This document shows, piece after piece, positions 17,810 through 26,882 of a stretch of DNA of 64,000 nucleotides. The translations under genes were made by a program, and so were the position numbers. Each line of letters opens with the position of its first letter. Position 1 is the stretch's first letter. The stretch is from Paraburkholderia metrosideri (GTDB lineage Bacteria; Pseudomonadota; Gammaproteobacteria; Burkholderiales; Burkholderiaceae): the NCBI RefSeq assembly GCF_904848625.1, contig NZ_CAJHCP010000005.1, forward strand, positions 310,001 through 374,000, given 5' to 3'. The notes below the pieces were generated by a model. The model was given only the letters and a program-made list of their open reading frames with translations, was not told where the DNA came from and did no database searches.

Positions 17810-18048
17810 CCTGGGCACAACACGAAAGTGCGGAAGCTGTCGCAAATTCGCCAGCTTTTGTTACCCGCTACGCTTGCCTCTCCATCATCGTCTTTTCTCG
17901 AATGGGTGCCTTAGTCAGTGCGTTCCCATACCGGGCAGCGTGCCAGTCGACCGGAGGAACCCATAGGGTGGCATCATCGCTTTCGTGATGGTCATTTTCT
18001 CAAAGCAGTGATTCGACAAGAAGCGTGGCCGTTACAGGAGGTCTTCGT

Positions 18049-19308
18049 TCAAGCCGATGAAAGAGGGATCGAACTGGATGTCGGCATTGTCGATTTCTCA
18101 CCGACGGAATCAGCCGCCGCAGGGGGCAGCATCGCTTCAACCGATGCAACGATTCGCTCAAAATCTCTCAGATTCAACGCGTCCATTTTTCGGAGAACTG
18201 CTTTGATTTGCGAGCGAACCGTTCCGAGGGAAACGTCGCGAGAGCGCGCTACGTCTTCGGCCGATCGTCCACCAATCAGCGTCATCGCCACATCGGCTTC
18301 CGCTCGCGATAAATCGAATAGGCTTCTCAGCATTTCTCCATGAGCGGGTGATTGTCTTGCAGATATATCCCGCGCAGTCACCAGTGCGACACCTTTCGCC
18401 AGTTGCATTCGCGGGTCGGCCCCCGTTGCGCCAATCAGGCAATCAGGAACGGGCGAAACAACAACGGCCAGACCGGTCGACAAGGATGCTGTCGCGGTAG
18501 AACGAACCCGCATCGCGCCTCCAGAGCGTCCCGACGCCGCCGCCAGAACAAGTGCTGCGAGTGTTCTGTTGTCGTCACGATGCGCGGCAGTGAGAAATGA
18601 CGAACTGCCAGGCATTGGCCCCGATCTCACGACGCGCAAGCCACAAGAGGCGGTCGCAGCCTTGTTGATCGCGGCCATGTTCGCAAACAGGATCCGCATA
18701 TCCGCCGCTACGATCATCGTGTATCCAGGAAGCGCCTCCAGCGCGGCCCGGCCATGATCAGGCCGGCTGGCGATAGTCGACATTTGCCGACGCAGTTGCA
18801 GCGCCCTCTCCAGATGCGGAAGAAGGCGCTCAATCAGCTTCAGTTCCTCTGCGTCAAATGGGCCCGATATGCCATCGCGGCTGAAGCCGATCCCTATCGC
18901 GTCGCAGTTGGTAAGCCGGGCGTAGCTTACGTGCTGAAGATCGTATTCGCGCATGCACTCGTGGTAATAAGCGCTTTTGACGAGTTCCTGCCGGGAAATG
19001 ATCTCTTCACCGCTCGTCACGACGGGATAGGACGCCCGCGTCCCCAACGCTGAGGCTGTGGTGAATCCCCAATTGTGAAATGGATTGACCTTCAGACCGT
19101 GCGAGAAGTACTGATGCTTTGCCTGCATTTCGTCGAACGGCATCAGCAGATTCGACTTCGTTTCGCTATCCAGTCCGGGCGCCCACATTGCCACGGAGAG
19201 CGCGCCCGTCAGCCGTCGAATCCCAACGCCGACATCCAGCCAGTTCCGCTGTCCCATTGCGGCTTCGTAAATCTCTCCGACGAGCTCGTCCGCACCGTAT
19301 CCGGGCAT
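18049..19308 (-). CDS. LuxR-type transcriptional regulator
   Basis: The start is taken at the ATG at 19308, which has AGGTGA at good spacing; a longer frame begins at 19335. The 419-residue product has an N-terminal region of unknown ligand specificity, a central PAS-like segment (GYTMIVAADMRILFANMAA) and a C-terminal LuxR helix-turn-helix (LSRAEADVAMTLIGG through TVRSQIKAVLRKM). The layout is that of stand-alone LuxR regulators without a receiver domain. Target genes are unknown. Confidence 0.85.
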   Translation of the reverse strand: MPGYGADELVGEIYEAAMGQRNWLDVGVGIRRLTGALSVAMWAPGLDSETKSNLLMPFDEMQAKHQYFSHGLKVNPFHNWGFTTASALGTRASYPVVTSGEEIISRQELVKSAYYHECMREYDLQHVSYARLTNCDAIGIGFSRDGISGPFDAEELKLIERLLPHLERALQLRRQMSTIASRPDHGRAALEALPGYTMIVAADMRILFANMAAINKAATASCGLRVVRSGPMPGSSSFLTAAHRDDNRTLAALVLAAASGRSGGAMRVRSTATASLSTGLAVVVSPVPDCLIGATGADPRMQLAKGVALVTARDISARQSPAHGEMLRSLFDLSRAEADVAMTLIGGRSAEDVARSRDVSLGTVRSQIKAVLRKMDALNLRDFERIVASVEAMLPPAAADSVGEKSTMPTSSSIPLSSA

Positions 19309-19768
19309 ACAGTCACCTCGCATGATTACCTGCATCTGGCACGACTCGGGAGCGTGTCAGCAAGATATCGAAGGCAAATCGTAAGCTTGGCCCAATGCGC
19401 AATTGTGCCGTTACCAGAACAATAGCTCGGCTATCCCCAGTTATGGAGATGTTTTCTTAAATACGAACTCGCACAATTCAGCCCAGCGGATTTCGGAGAA
19501 AGATTGGCCACGCATGCTGGCTTTCCGAGCGCTTTCATTCTGGACCCGCTGCAATTAATTCTGTGAATTCTTAAAAAAACCTTATTCGCTGCGGTGCGCT
19601 CTTCCAGAGCACCGCACCTGTAACGGATAAACCATGCAGCGCGCAGGTAGTGAATGTCGGGGCGTCTGGAAGTTGCTCCGATAGACCTTCGAAACAACAC
19701 AGGGCTCGATTAAACACACGGCGTTCAGTTGACGAACCAGGCGAACGCTTTCGGCAATTCACGAGGAA
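19309..19768. other. No gene seen
   Basis: Divergent region between the LuxR-type and OmpR-type regulator genes. A GAGG ribosome site for the latter lies at 19763-19766. Confidence 0.5.
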
Positions 19769-20494
19769 ATGATGCGAGTATTACTTGTTGAAAATGATCT
19801 GGATATAGGTCGAAAACTGTTCTCCGCATTGAAGGGAGCAGACTATAAAGTGGACTGGGTTCGTAGTGGACAAGACGGCAGAACTGCCATTGAAAATGCG
19901 TGCTACACCGTGGCTCTCCTCAAACAGGGGCTTCCGGGTCTGTGCGGAATCGACTTATTGAAGGCATCGCGTGCCGCAGGTAACGCGATTCCAGTGCTGC
20001 TGCTCTCCGCGAATGACGATCCTGAAATGCGCACACGTGGTCTCGACACTGGCGCGGACGATTTTGTACTCAAGCCGTTCGATACCCAAGAACTGCTCGC
20101 GCGCATTCGTGCTGTGCTGCGGCGCACGGCGGGCTACCCAACTTCGCGAATCGGCGACGCAACGATCAGTCTTGATCTGGACAAGCGCACTTTCCTCTTT
20201 AACGGTACTGAGTCAATGCTATCCGCGCGTGAATTTGTGCTGATGCATGCTTTTCTGGAACGACGTGGCAGAGTGCTGTCACGAGGTCAGCTCGAAGAAC
20301 GGCTATACGGTTGGGGAAAAGAGGTAGAAAGCAATGCAGTCGACGTATTGATCCACGGAATGCGAAAGAAGTATGGACAATCGTTGATCCGCAACATCCG
20401 TGGCATCGGCTGGACCGTGATGCCGACGGAACCTCTGAGTGGCACACAACGTAGGGCTACGCCGGTTCAGAAGACCTTAGAGGTTACCCATTGA
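19769..20494 (+). CDS. Orphan OmpR-family regulator lacking the phospho-acceptor Asp
   Basis: A 241-residue protein with receiver domain (1-120) and winged-helix DNA-binding domain (about 130-225, with GWGKEVESNAVDVLIHGMRKK and IRGIGWTV). The strand that normally reads LLDxxLP reads LLKQGLP, so Lys52 replaces the phosphorylated Asp. The acidic pair is also altered (Glu8-Asn9 instead of Glu-Asp), which removes the magnesium site. The late KPF Lys is kept. It therefore cannot be switched by ordinary phosphorylation and is probably constitutive or ligand-controlled. No histidine kinase gene is adjacent. Confidence 0.9.
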   Translation: MMRVLLVENDLDIGRKLFSALKGADYKVDWVRSGQDGRTAIENACYTVALLKQGLPGLCGIDLLKASRAAGNAIPVLLLSANDDPEMRTRGLDTGADDFVLKPFDTQELLARIRAVLRRTAGYPTSRIGDATISLDLDKRTFLFNGTESMLSAREFVLMHAFLERRGRVLSRGQLEERLYGWGKEVESNAVDVLIHGMRKKYGQSLIRNIRGIGWTVMPTEPLSGTQRRATPVQKTLEVTH

Positions 20495-20508
20495 TCTTGC
20501 GTCCCGGG

Positions 20509-20532
20509 CGCCACGTCGCTGAAGACGTGGCG
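20509..20532 (+). terminator. Hairpin after the OmpR-type gene
   Basis: A 9-base perfect stem (CGCCACGTC / GACGTGGCG, loop gctgaa) 14 bases after the regulator stop. There is no T-run, so it may be a weak or Rho-assisted terminator or only an mRNA 3' structure. Confidence 0.4.
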
Positions 20533-20838
20533 GACCCGCCGGTGGACGAGGACGGTTCGCCCGATAGCACGACCAGGTCATCAGGCAGTTTTCACCCATA
20601 CGCGTTGTCGATTGAACTGCAACAGGCGGAAATGAGCGGTGCGATCGCGAATGTTATCGCCGCTGCACAAGCAAGTTGCTGATTGGACATGAGCCTGCAT
20701 TTGCGGCAAAACAGTCTGCAAATTTCATTTGCATGATGGCTCGACTTCGAAGCTGCTGATCGCGGCCCGCCACGTCTCAGTTCACATCAGAGCGCGATTA
20801 GGATCGTCCGACAGAACCGAGCGGCCCGAAAGCGCGTG
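20533..20838. other. No gene seen
   Basis: Convergent stretch between the OmpR-type and DUF4239 genes. A possible 63-codon TTG frame from 20491 overlaps the hairpin and is not supported. Confidence 0.45.
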
Positions 20839-21600
20839 TCATCCTCCAATGAACCTGAGCGCATCCAGCAGGGGCGTCTTGGACACGTTGACCATCCCCT
20901 GGAATGGCGTGTCGAGATCCAACACGACGAACACGGCAGTTGAAGCCGATAACGCGCAAAGAGAAAATACGACGCACATGCTCCAGGTTCTTGGTGCGCT
21001 GAAGCCAAATATGCCGAATATGACAGTGAGCCATCCGACGAGGACGACGATCAGAGGCGTCGGAATCGAGCCTCTTCTATGTTCCAGCGCAAGCCATCGA
21101 CCCGCAAATATGTCGTCCCAAAGCTCCATTGCATGGCTGCGAAATTTGTCCTGCCCAAGTTCTGGTGTCTTTAGAGCGAAAATTTTCCCTTGGATTTCGT
21201 AGGTATGCTGGAGGATTTGTCGCGATTCTGCTTCTGCGGTCGTACCGGTTTTGTTGGAAAACAAGAAAGAGATCCATCGACCATAGTCGTCTTTAATGTC
21301 GGTGCGCAGACCGTCGGCCGATGGGCCGAACTGGGACAAGGTTCGGTCCAGCTGAATCATCGCGACGCTGTTGTGCTGCAGAGCGGTGTTGACCAGGTCG
21401 AGTGACGACTTGCCCGACGAAATGAGCAGGCTGAGCACCAATGCCGAGAGCGTCGCCACCAGACCGACGGCGATACGCATCGCGGCTAGCGATTCCTCCG
21501 CGAAATGGTGATCTGCGAGGCTGGCGCGCACATGCGAACCAACCGCTGCGCTGGCAAGAATTAGAGCCAGTACGACGATAGACAGGACATAGTGATTCAT
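20839..21600 (-). CDS. DUF4239-family membrane protein
   Basis: A 253-residue protein with two N-terminal membrane helices (about 5-25 and 45-63), a long soluble helical middle (65-180) and two C-terminal helices. The pattern AMRIAVGLVATLSALVLSLLISSGK followed by the NTALQHNSVAMIQLDRTL helix is that of DUF4239 (bestrophin-like) proteins. Channel function has been suggested for the fold but is not established. Confidence 0.8.
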   Translation of the reverse strand: MNHYVLSIVVLALILASAAVGSHVRASLADHHFAEESLAAMRIAVGLVATLSALVLSLLISSGKSSLDLVNTALQHNSVAMIQLDRTLSQFGPSADGLRTDIKDDYGRWISFLFSNKTGTTAEAESRQILQHTYEIQGKIFALKTPELGQDKFRSHAMELWDDIFAGRWLALEHRRGSIPTPLIVVLVGWLTVIFGIFGFSAPRTWSMCVVFSLCALSASTAVFVVLDLDTPFQGMVNVSKTPLLDALRFIGG

Positions 21601-21649
21601 AAGGAATTCGCTTTATTCGCGCGCGCCCGGTATGGCACTCGCTGGGGAG

Positions 21650-22624
21650 TCATACCGGCAGAGCAATTCGAGAGGATGCAAACGAATCGATCGCATGCGC
21701 CAACGCGATTGGGTATTCATACATCATCGCGTGTCCCGCGTGCTTAACCAGCAACAGATGAGCATCGGGCAATAAGTGCGTGAGTGCGATGGCGTTCTGC
21801 GGGTCGGCCACGGCATCGTCGCTGCCCGACAGCACCAGCGTATTGATGTGCACCGAGCGTAGCGCGTCGGCGGCTTTATCGTTGGTTTCCCATGCGTGCA
21901 GCGCGGCGGCCTGGCCATCTGCGACCACGCTGGGAATCGCTCGCGACTGGTAGTCTGGCGGGTTGAATCTATCCTTGGCAAAGCACTGTTCGGCGTCTTT
22001 CACGCTCGATGCGGGGAACAGCACCGCCATGATGTCGTTAAAGGTGACGCCGGGCTTGCCCGACAGTTTCGCCATCACGTTTGCGGGTACCGGGACACCG
22101 CTCCGGCCAGGCGGCAGCGCGCTCATCAGTACCATTTTGCCGATTGCCTGTGGCTTGTCGATCGCGAGTTGCTGCACGATGGAGGCACCCATCGACCATC
22201 CGATCACTGTCGCGTGCTTTAACGCCAGGTTGTCGATCAGTGCGGCAGTATCGCTTGCCATATCGTCGATCGTGAAGCTGGACGCATCGGGCATTGAGCG
22301 GCCCACGCCGCGATTGTCGAAGACGATCACGTCATGATGTTTCGCGAGCTCGGCCAGGAACGCCGCGTTCCATTCGGACACCGTCGCGCGATAACCGGTG
22401 ACGAGCAGAAGCGGGCTGCCGTGACCGAAGCGGTAATAGGCGAGCGGGCCGCGAGAGGTCTGCGCAATCTGCTCGTGATAATCCGCATGGATCGACGAGG
22501 TAGCGGGGGGCGCCACGCACATCGCTTCGGGCGCGTAGCTCACAGTACGTGCGTGAGCGCCGCTCGACAGCGCGACACATATCACCGCGACCACGAGTGC
22601 GTGGGGCCATGGCAGCTTATTCAT
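21650..22624 (-). CDS. Exported alpha/beta-fold hydrolase
   Basis: Translation from the ATG at 22624 (MNKLPWPHAL), with GGAGCG at 8 bases, gives 324 residues. An N-terminal signal peptide runs to about residue 25 (SSGAHA). Catalytic residues are the Ser in GWSMGAS, the Asp in LSGSDDAVADP and the His in KHAGHAMMYEYP. The FDNRGVGRS loop is typical of esterase or dienelactone/haloalkane-type hydrolases. It acts in the periplasm or outside the cell; substrate unknown. Confidence 0.87.
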   Translation of the reverse strand: MNKLPWPHALVVAVICVALSSGAHARTVSYAPEAMCVAPPATSSIHADYHEQIAQTSRGPLAYYRFGHGSPLLLVTGYRATVSEWNAAFLAELAKHHDVIVFDNRGVGRSMPDASSFTIDDMASDTAALIDNLALKHATVIGWSMGASIVQQLAIDKPQAIGKMVLMSALPPGRSGVPVPANVMAKLSGKPGVTFNDIMAVLFPASSVKDAEQCFAKDRFNPPDYQSRAIPSVVADGQAAALHAWETNDKAADALRSVHINTLVLSGSDDAVADPQNAIALTHLLPDAHLLLVKHAGHAMMYEYPIALAHAIDSFASSRIALPV

Positions 22625-23043
22625 ATGGACGCTCCTTGATCCGATGTGAGACGGTGCAACCCCAGCGGATTTCTTTGCATTAGATTCGACGAGGGCCGCG
22701 AACACGCTGACGTAACTAGCACTGAAAAGCACGCGCGTTTTTTGCGCGTGCCGTTAGGTGTAGAAGCGCCAACCGAATGCGCCAGCGGCGACCCGGACAC
22801 AACGGCGTCGATCAGGACAATCATCCTGACCGGCATTGGCGTGCCGTGGGCGAGCAATGTGGGTCACATGGTGAACCGCTTGCCGATCTGACGATTCTCC
22901 GATGCGCGAGTAGCATTCAGGTAACCGAATGGCCGTCATCGTACCGGCATGGAATTAGTGGAGAATTAAGTACAAGAGTGGTGACCGGTTTATCCTGACT
23001 GGCGTCAATCATTACAGTTGGACTGATGCGTCGGAGCGCCGAT
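22625..23043. other. No gene seen; GC-rich hairpin inside
   Basis: Upstream region of the exported hydrolase. At 22729-22751 an 8-base stem (GCACGCGC / GCGCGTGC) encloses a T-rich loop; its role is unclear. Confidence 0.4.
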
Positions 23044-23193
23044 TTAGGTTGGCCACCTGCGACAGCGATATTCGATGAGATGGTGCCGCGTCGCGGTGGC
23101 TATACCAACCAGAAGCAGGAAGATCGAACCGGTGGCCGAGGCGCTCGCGCTGGCCACCGAAATGTCAATGAGCCATTCAAATACGTCGATCAT
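23044..23193 (-). CDS. 49-residue membrane micropeptide
   Basis: Starts MIDVFEWLIDISVASA, followed by a Ser/Ala-rich hydrophobic stretch ending in FLLLVGIATA, then a basic tail (RHHLIEYRCRRW). A weak GGAAA site precedes the ATG. The single helix with basic C-terminus suggests an inner-membrane peptide. It follows the 62-residue gene by 79 bases on the same strand. Not recognised. Confidence 0.4.
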   Translation of the reverse strand: MIDVFEWLIDISVASASASATGSIFLLLVGIATATRHHLIEYRCRRWPT

Positions 23194-23272
23194 GGCGTGT
23201 TTCCATGGATTGCGTAGTCAACATCAGCTTGGGTCGCGACGATCGCTGCGAACGTGTGACGATGGCCCCGGA

Positions 23273-23461
23273 TCAGATGACGGCGACTATCGCAAGCATC
23301 AGGTACGGATATAAGTCCTCGTCGGTTGCCGGCTGCTCAGAGACTTCTTTGCATTCGTTGACGGCATTGGAGGCTGCAGGCTGCGTCGCAATCTGGCTGT
23401 CGAAAGGCATCTCGGTATCGGTCATGGTTTGACGTATTTGAGGGTTGAGACATGCGAACAT
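23273..23461 (-). CDS. 62-residue small protein
   Basis: The ATG at 23461 has an excellent GGAGG site at 6 bases. The chain is polar, with MTDTEMPFDSQ and an acidic middle, and ends in a hydrophobic segment (LYPYLMLAIVAVI), so it is perhaps tail-anchored. Twelve bases upstream of the ribosome site is a hairpin with a seven-base T-run on this strand, so expression may depend on read-through or attenuation. Function unknown. Confidence 0.5.
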   Translation of the reverse strand: MFACLNPQIRQTMTDTEMPFDSQIATQPAASNAVNECKEVSEQPATDEDLYPYLMLAIVAVI

Positions 23462-23483
23462 AAGGGACCTCCATTCTGGGCAG

Positions 23484-23509
23484 AAAAAAAGCGAATCGTC
23501 GATTCGCTT
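23484..23509 (-). terminator. Intrinsic terminator or attenuator
   Basis: On the minus strand a 9-base perfect stem AAGCGAATC / GATTCGCTT with a 3-base loop runs straight into seven T residues, a textbook intrinsic terminator. It lies between the long hairpin at 23663 and the ribosome site of the 62-residue gene. It could end a small RNA or act as an attenuator of that gene. Confidence 0.75.
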
Positions 23510-23830
23510 GACTATGTTCGCAGACGGAAGTGAGGTGGGAATTAGCGCACTTCACGGGGCAACTCAGTGTGCTCCGTTATCGTGCCTTAGTGGTAAGAGT
23601 CAACCGACAATCAGTCGTGCCAGGGTTGACGCATTCGCGTGCGAATCATCCCGCGGCACGCCGCGCAGCGGATTGGCAAGCCGCAAGAGCTTGCCAATCC
23701 GCTGCGCCGAAATGAGACGCCGGCGATCTGAAGTCAACGAGCGGGCTCGCTTGCACATGCCTCGATAAGAAAACAAGTTGACGTCAGCTGCTAACGTGAA
23801 AAAGGCAACTTGCCGATGCAATGCTTAATG
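23510..23830 (-). ncRNA. Candidate small RNA with long hairpin and own terminator
   Basis: Minus-strand transcription here would give a roughly 300-base RNA containing the 18-pair hairpin and ending at the T-rich terminator at 23484. A 73-codon frame (23600-23821) overlaps, but its product is basic and without family resemblance. The call rests only on structure; the 5' end is a guess. Confidence 0.25.
23663..23707. repeat. Perfect 18-base-pair hairpin
   Basis: An 18-base perfect inverted repeat (23663-23680 and 23690-23707) separated by 9 bases. The core arm reads GCAGCGGATTGGCAAG. Neither side has a T-run, so it is not an intrinsic terminator. On the minus strand it is followed about 155 bases later by the terminator at 23484. 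Confidence 0.85.
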
Positions 23831-23901
23831 CGAGCACCCGGTGTTTGTTGACCATGGTAAGAAGGGTCAATGGCCACACCGCGTCGATATCAAGGCGCCG
23901 A

Positions 23902-25056
23902 TTACGGTGCAGGGCTCAATTTCAGAATGACGCTGTCGTCCGTGTCCGCGACATACAGCGACTGGCCGAGCCATGCCAACTGGTCGATCGCCGGAAGCGT
24001 CCCCGGCAGCGGTCCGAGGTTCAGGCCGTATTGCTCAGGCGTACCTGCGAACGTGCTGACCACACCGGCTGGCGAGATTTCGCGGATGGTACCGTTGTTG
24101 AAATCGTTAGCGAAGATGTTGCCCGCCGGATCGACGGCAAGCGTAGACAGGCCGTCGAAAGTCGCTGCATTGCCCGGGCCATCCGATGAACCGGCAATCG
24201 CAATCGAACCAGCCAGCGTAGTGACCTGGCCATTCGCGCCATTAATCGCGACTTTGTACAGCACGCCCGCACCGGCCTGAGTGTTGTCGTCGGCGATATA
24301 AACGTTGTTTGCGCTGTCCACGGTTACGCCGGACGGATTGATCAGCCCAATCGGCGCACCGGTCGGCGAGGTGAGCGTGATCAAGTTGACGGCGCCCGTG
24401 GGGGTGACCTGGGTCAGCATGCTAGCGCCGGTGCTGGCCTGAGTCGTGAACAGATAGAGATTCGAGGCTGCGTCGGTGGCGATGACGGTGCTTCCATCCG
24501 TTTGCAGCGCCTGATTCGTGCGCGGGTCGACGAGCGTCGTTACCTGGCCGGCTGACGTAATCTTTCGCACCGTGACAGCCTCGCTGCCCTGGTCGGTGAC
24601 ATACAGGTTGCCCGCCGGCGAAATGGCGATATTGGACGGCCCCGAAAACGAAGCAGCCGCGCCGGTGCCATCGGCCGAGCCCGACGTGTTCGCTGTGCCG
24701 GCAAAGGTCGACACGTTGCCCGCACTGATCTTGCGGATCGTGTCATTCTCGAAGTCGGCGACGTAGAGGTTGCCACTGAGGTCTGCGGCGACGCCTGTCG
24801 GCACATTGAACTGTGCTGAAGCGACCGGGCCATCGTGCGCGCCGGTCGCAGTGGGATTGCCGGCAAACACGCTGATGCTCGAAGTGGGCGGCGTTGGCGG
24901 GGGATTCCCGCCACCGCCTCCGCCTCCGCCACCGCAGGCTGTCAGGGTGATTGCCATGAAGCCGGTGGTCAGCAGGAGCGACACGTGCCGCGCGCGTTGG
25001 CGCAAGGTGTTCGCGCGCGAAATGGAGGTGGAATGAGCAATCGGATTCGTCGTCAC
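23902..25056 (-). CDS. NHL-repeat lipoprotein
   Basis: A beta-propeller protein with at least five NHL-type repeats (VAADLSGNLYVADFENDTIRKI-like units, residues 90 to the end). The likely start is the GTG at 25056, with AGGCGA upstream, giving 384 residues; the frame stays open to 25212. A signal peptide ends in LTACGGGG, so Cys is lipidated and the propeller is tethered to the membrane. A run of nine Gly and a Pro-rich linker follow. Such proteins bind ligands or partners; no catalytic site is evident. Confidence 0.82.
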   Translation of the reverse strand: MTTNPIAHSTSISRANTLRQRARHVSLLLTTGFMAITLTACGGGGGGGGGNPPPTPPTSSISVFAGNPTATGAHDGPVASAQFNVPTGVAADLSGNLYVADFENDTIRKISAGNVSTFAGTANTSGSADGTGAAASFSGPSNIAISPAGNLYVTDQGSEAVTVRKITSAGQVTTLVDPRTNQALQTDGSTVIATDAASNLYLFTTQASTGASMLTQVTPTGAVNLITLTSPTGAPIGLINPSGVTVDSANNVYIADDNTQAGAGVLYKVAINGANGQVTTLAGSIAIAGSSDGPGNAATFDGLSTLAVDPAGNIFANDFNNGTIREISPAGVVSTFAGTPEQYGLNLGPLPGTLPAIDQLAWLGQSLYVADTDDSVILKLSPAP

Positions 25057-25548
25057 AATATCGCCTGGCAAAATGTTGAAACAGCTGTCGTTGTCATGAA
25101 ATGCAAAACGATCTTTCCGCCTGATGCGGACCATCTTCTGGATTTCTGAATTGAGAAGAAGCTCGTTTTGCGAATCTCTTAACCCTGATGTATTCGTCCC
25201 CTGACGCCGCATGCTTCAATGGGCGATCATTCGCTCAGGTGAAACAGGTGAGGAGAGCGTTGTCGGCCAGCGGTAATCAATGTCCGCTCCGTCCGACGCA
25301 CGGCATCGTAGCGGTGAAGAATGAGCCGAGAATTACCGGCGGGCGAGCGGGTACGCGAAACTCAATAGAACGGAAGCTCGTTGGGCAGGCGCACGAATAT
25401 CCAGAGGCAGAAGCGGCCGATCGTCACGCAATATCGACCTCGCACTCGTGTAGTGGGCATCCTGCCTGTCGACCGTGCAGTTTTAGATTGACTGGCGTTC
25501 GGTAACCTTGGGGCAGTAAGCCACAAGGCCACCACACTGCGAGGCGAT
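25057..25548. other. No gene seen
   Basis: Upstream region of the NHL-repeat gene, reaching the stop codon of the next small gene. Nothing else recognisable. Confidence 0.45.
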
Positions 25549-25755
25549 CTACCGTTGCACCGAGTTGCGTACAAAACTTCTGTATGGTGTTTCGCCTGCG
25601 GGTCGATGAAAGAAGACCCGAGTCAGCAGACTCTGATTGGTATGGAACGCGGTTGGGCATTCCTGTCTCAACTTTTGAATCGTCGCATCGATACTGTCGA
25701 CGCCTCCATTGGCTGCGGTGACCAAATTGGCTTGCTGATTTGCGGTAAGTTTCAT
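25549..25755 (-). CDS. 68-residue small protein
   Basis: Starts MKLTANQQANLVTAANGG behind a strong AGGAG site. The first half is a likely helix with IQKLRQECP and the second half is basic (TRVFFHRPAGETPYRSFVR). It looks soluble. Natural amino-acid composition and the ribosome site support a real gene. I recall similar small proteins in Burkholderiaceae but cannot name a family. Single gene on its strand. Confidence 0.6.
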   Translation of the reverse strand: MKLTANQQANLVTAANGGVDSIDATIQKLRQECPTAFHTNQSLLTRVFFHRPAGETPYRSFVRNSVQR

Positions 25756-26223
25756 ATAAGCTCCTGAGGTATGCGAGTTGTTTCAGATGGTCCTAATGCG
25801 CATCGTCTTCGACACGCCCGCGCAATATGGAGAACGCGGCGCGAGCCATATCCAGATTGGTAGCGATGGCACATATATGGCACAGAACAATTGTGGACCA
25901 TGAGAATTAGTAGAAAGTGAGGCCGGTACCGGCACGGAATTTCCTTGCTTTGCGTCGAGTCCGAATGGCTCGTACGTGTGCGTCATGAGATCGATGACGA
26001 ATCAAGCAAAGATATGAGCCGAAACTTAGCGGAAAGTTACGTACGGTTCAAAAGGCGCTCCGGAAAAGACGCTGATTCGATGGCCGCATGCAGGCGCCCC
26101 GTCGAACATTACCGCGCTGTCGATCTGCGGGACATCGAGAGCGCGACAAAGAACGTGCAGATTGCCCACCTCGCGGATCGCAAAAAATTCAGTGCGTACG
26201 ATACTCCCGGCCCTTGCGTGTTT
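25756..26223. other. No gene seen
   Basis: Low-information stretch. An open frame on the plus strand (25945-26313) overlaps the TerB-like gene and has no ribosome site. Confidence 0.4.
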
Positions 26224-26670
26224 TCACTCGCGATGGGCACGCACGAGCCTGATCACCTCGCGTGGGCGCACCCAATCCGTGTGATCGGGCAATATCCACG
26301 CAGCGCCCAATAGGCGAAGAAACCCGGCCTCTGCGTCGGAGATGTGTCGATCCGCTTGAATGGCTTCCTTGCATAGCGAGATGATGTCGCGCCGCATTTG
26401 CCAATCCTGCACGTCGGCCGAGAGCTCCGCGACGATGACCGGGTCGAGCCTGCACGCGTCGCCCCAATTCAGATAGGCGGCGGAAGTCAGGTCTTCGCAC
26501 AGCGTCTGCATGACGGCCATAAACTGACCCGGGCGCAACGACAATCGCTGTTCGATGCCGTGGCGCTCGAGCGCATCGATCTCGTCGTAGCCGACGTGCC
26601 CGTCTGATAGTAAGCAGGCCGCGACGATGCGTGCTGCGGCTTCAGGGCTGTTGCATTGATAGTGGCGCAT
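26224..26670 (-). CDS. TerB-like family protein
   Basis: A 148-residue all-helical protein. The motif ACLLSDGHVGYDEIDALERHGI near the N-terminus and the later CKEAIQADRHISDAEAGFLRLL match the repeated acidic helical hairpins of the TerB / tellurite-resistance fold. TerB proteins bind metal ions through acidic residues and associate with stress systems, but no other ter gene is nearby. It has an AAGGAG site and starts 26 bases after the DUF3563-like gene. Confidence 0.72.
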   Translation of the reverse strand: MRHYQCNSPEAAARIVAACLLSDGHVGYDEIDALERHGIEQRLSLRPGQFMAVMQTLCEDLTSAAYLNWGDACRLDPVIVAELSADVQDWQMRRDIISLCKEAIQADRHISDAEAGFLRLLGAAWILPDHTDWVRPREVIRLVRAHRE

Positions 26671-26696
26671 GTCTGTTCTCCTTGTCTATTGGTCGT

Positions 26697-26882
26697 TCAC
26701 AGCTCGTTGTCACGCGGTAGGGCGCCCGAATGCACGCTGAACGGATAGTCGCCACTGTCGAGGTGACGCATGCGCCGTTCGAGATCCCCGAGATCGGTCG
26801 ATGACGCCAGATATTCTTCGCGTTCGTCGTGGCGAGAAGACTCAAAAAAAGACGCTAGTTTTTCTGAAAGTGCGGCAAACAT
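26697..26882 (-). CDS. DUF3563-like small protein
   Basis: A 61-residue protein from the ATG at 26882 with AAGGAG at 7 bases. Sequence MFAALSEKLASFFES, then EEYLASSTDLGDLERRMRHLD, matches the DUF3563 family common in Burkholderiaceae. Cytoplasmic, function unknown. Likely co-transcribed with the TerB-like gene. Confidence 0.8.
   Translation of the reverse strand: MFAALSEKLASFFESSRHDEREEYLASSTDLGDLERRMRHLDSGDYPFSVHSGALPRDNEL

Noticed and set aside
20491..20682. A 63-codon frame overlapping the OmpR-type regulator stop by four bases (TTGA).
   Set aside because: It has no ribosome site, low-complexity polar composition, and contains the terminator-like hairpin at 20509-20532.
23663..23707. The 18-pair hairpin as an intrinsic terminator.
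   Set aside because: No T-run on either strand directly after the stem, and the stem is far longer than usual terminators.
23600..23821. A 73-codon minus-strand frame across the long hairpin.
   Set aside because: Very basic product, no motif, and the hairpin would lie inside the coding sequence; a structured RNA is the simpler reading, though a peptide is not excluded.
24900..24935. Repetitive GC-rich tract as a repeat element.
   Set aside because: It encodes the Gly-run and Pro linker of the NHL lipoprotein, ordinary low-complexity coding sequence.
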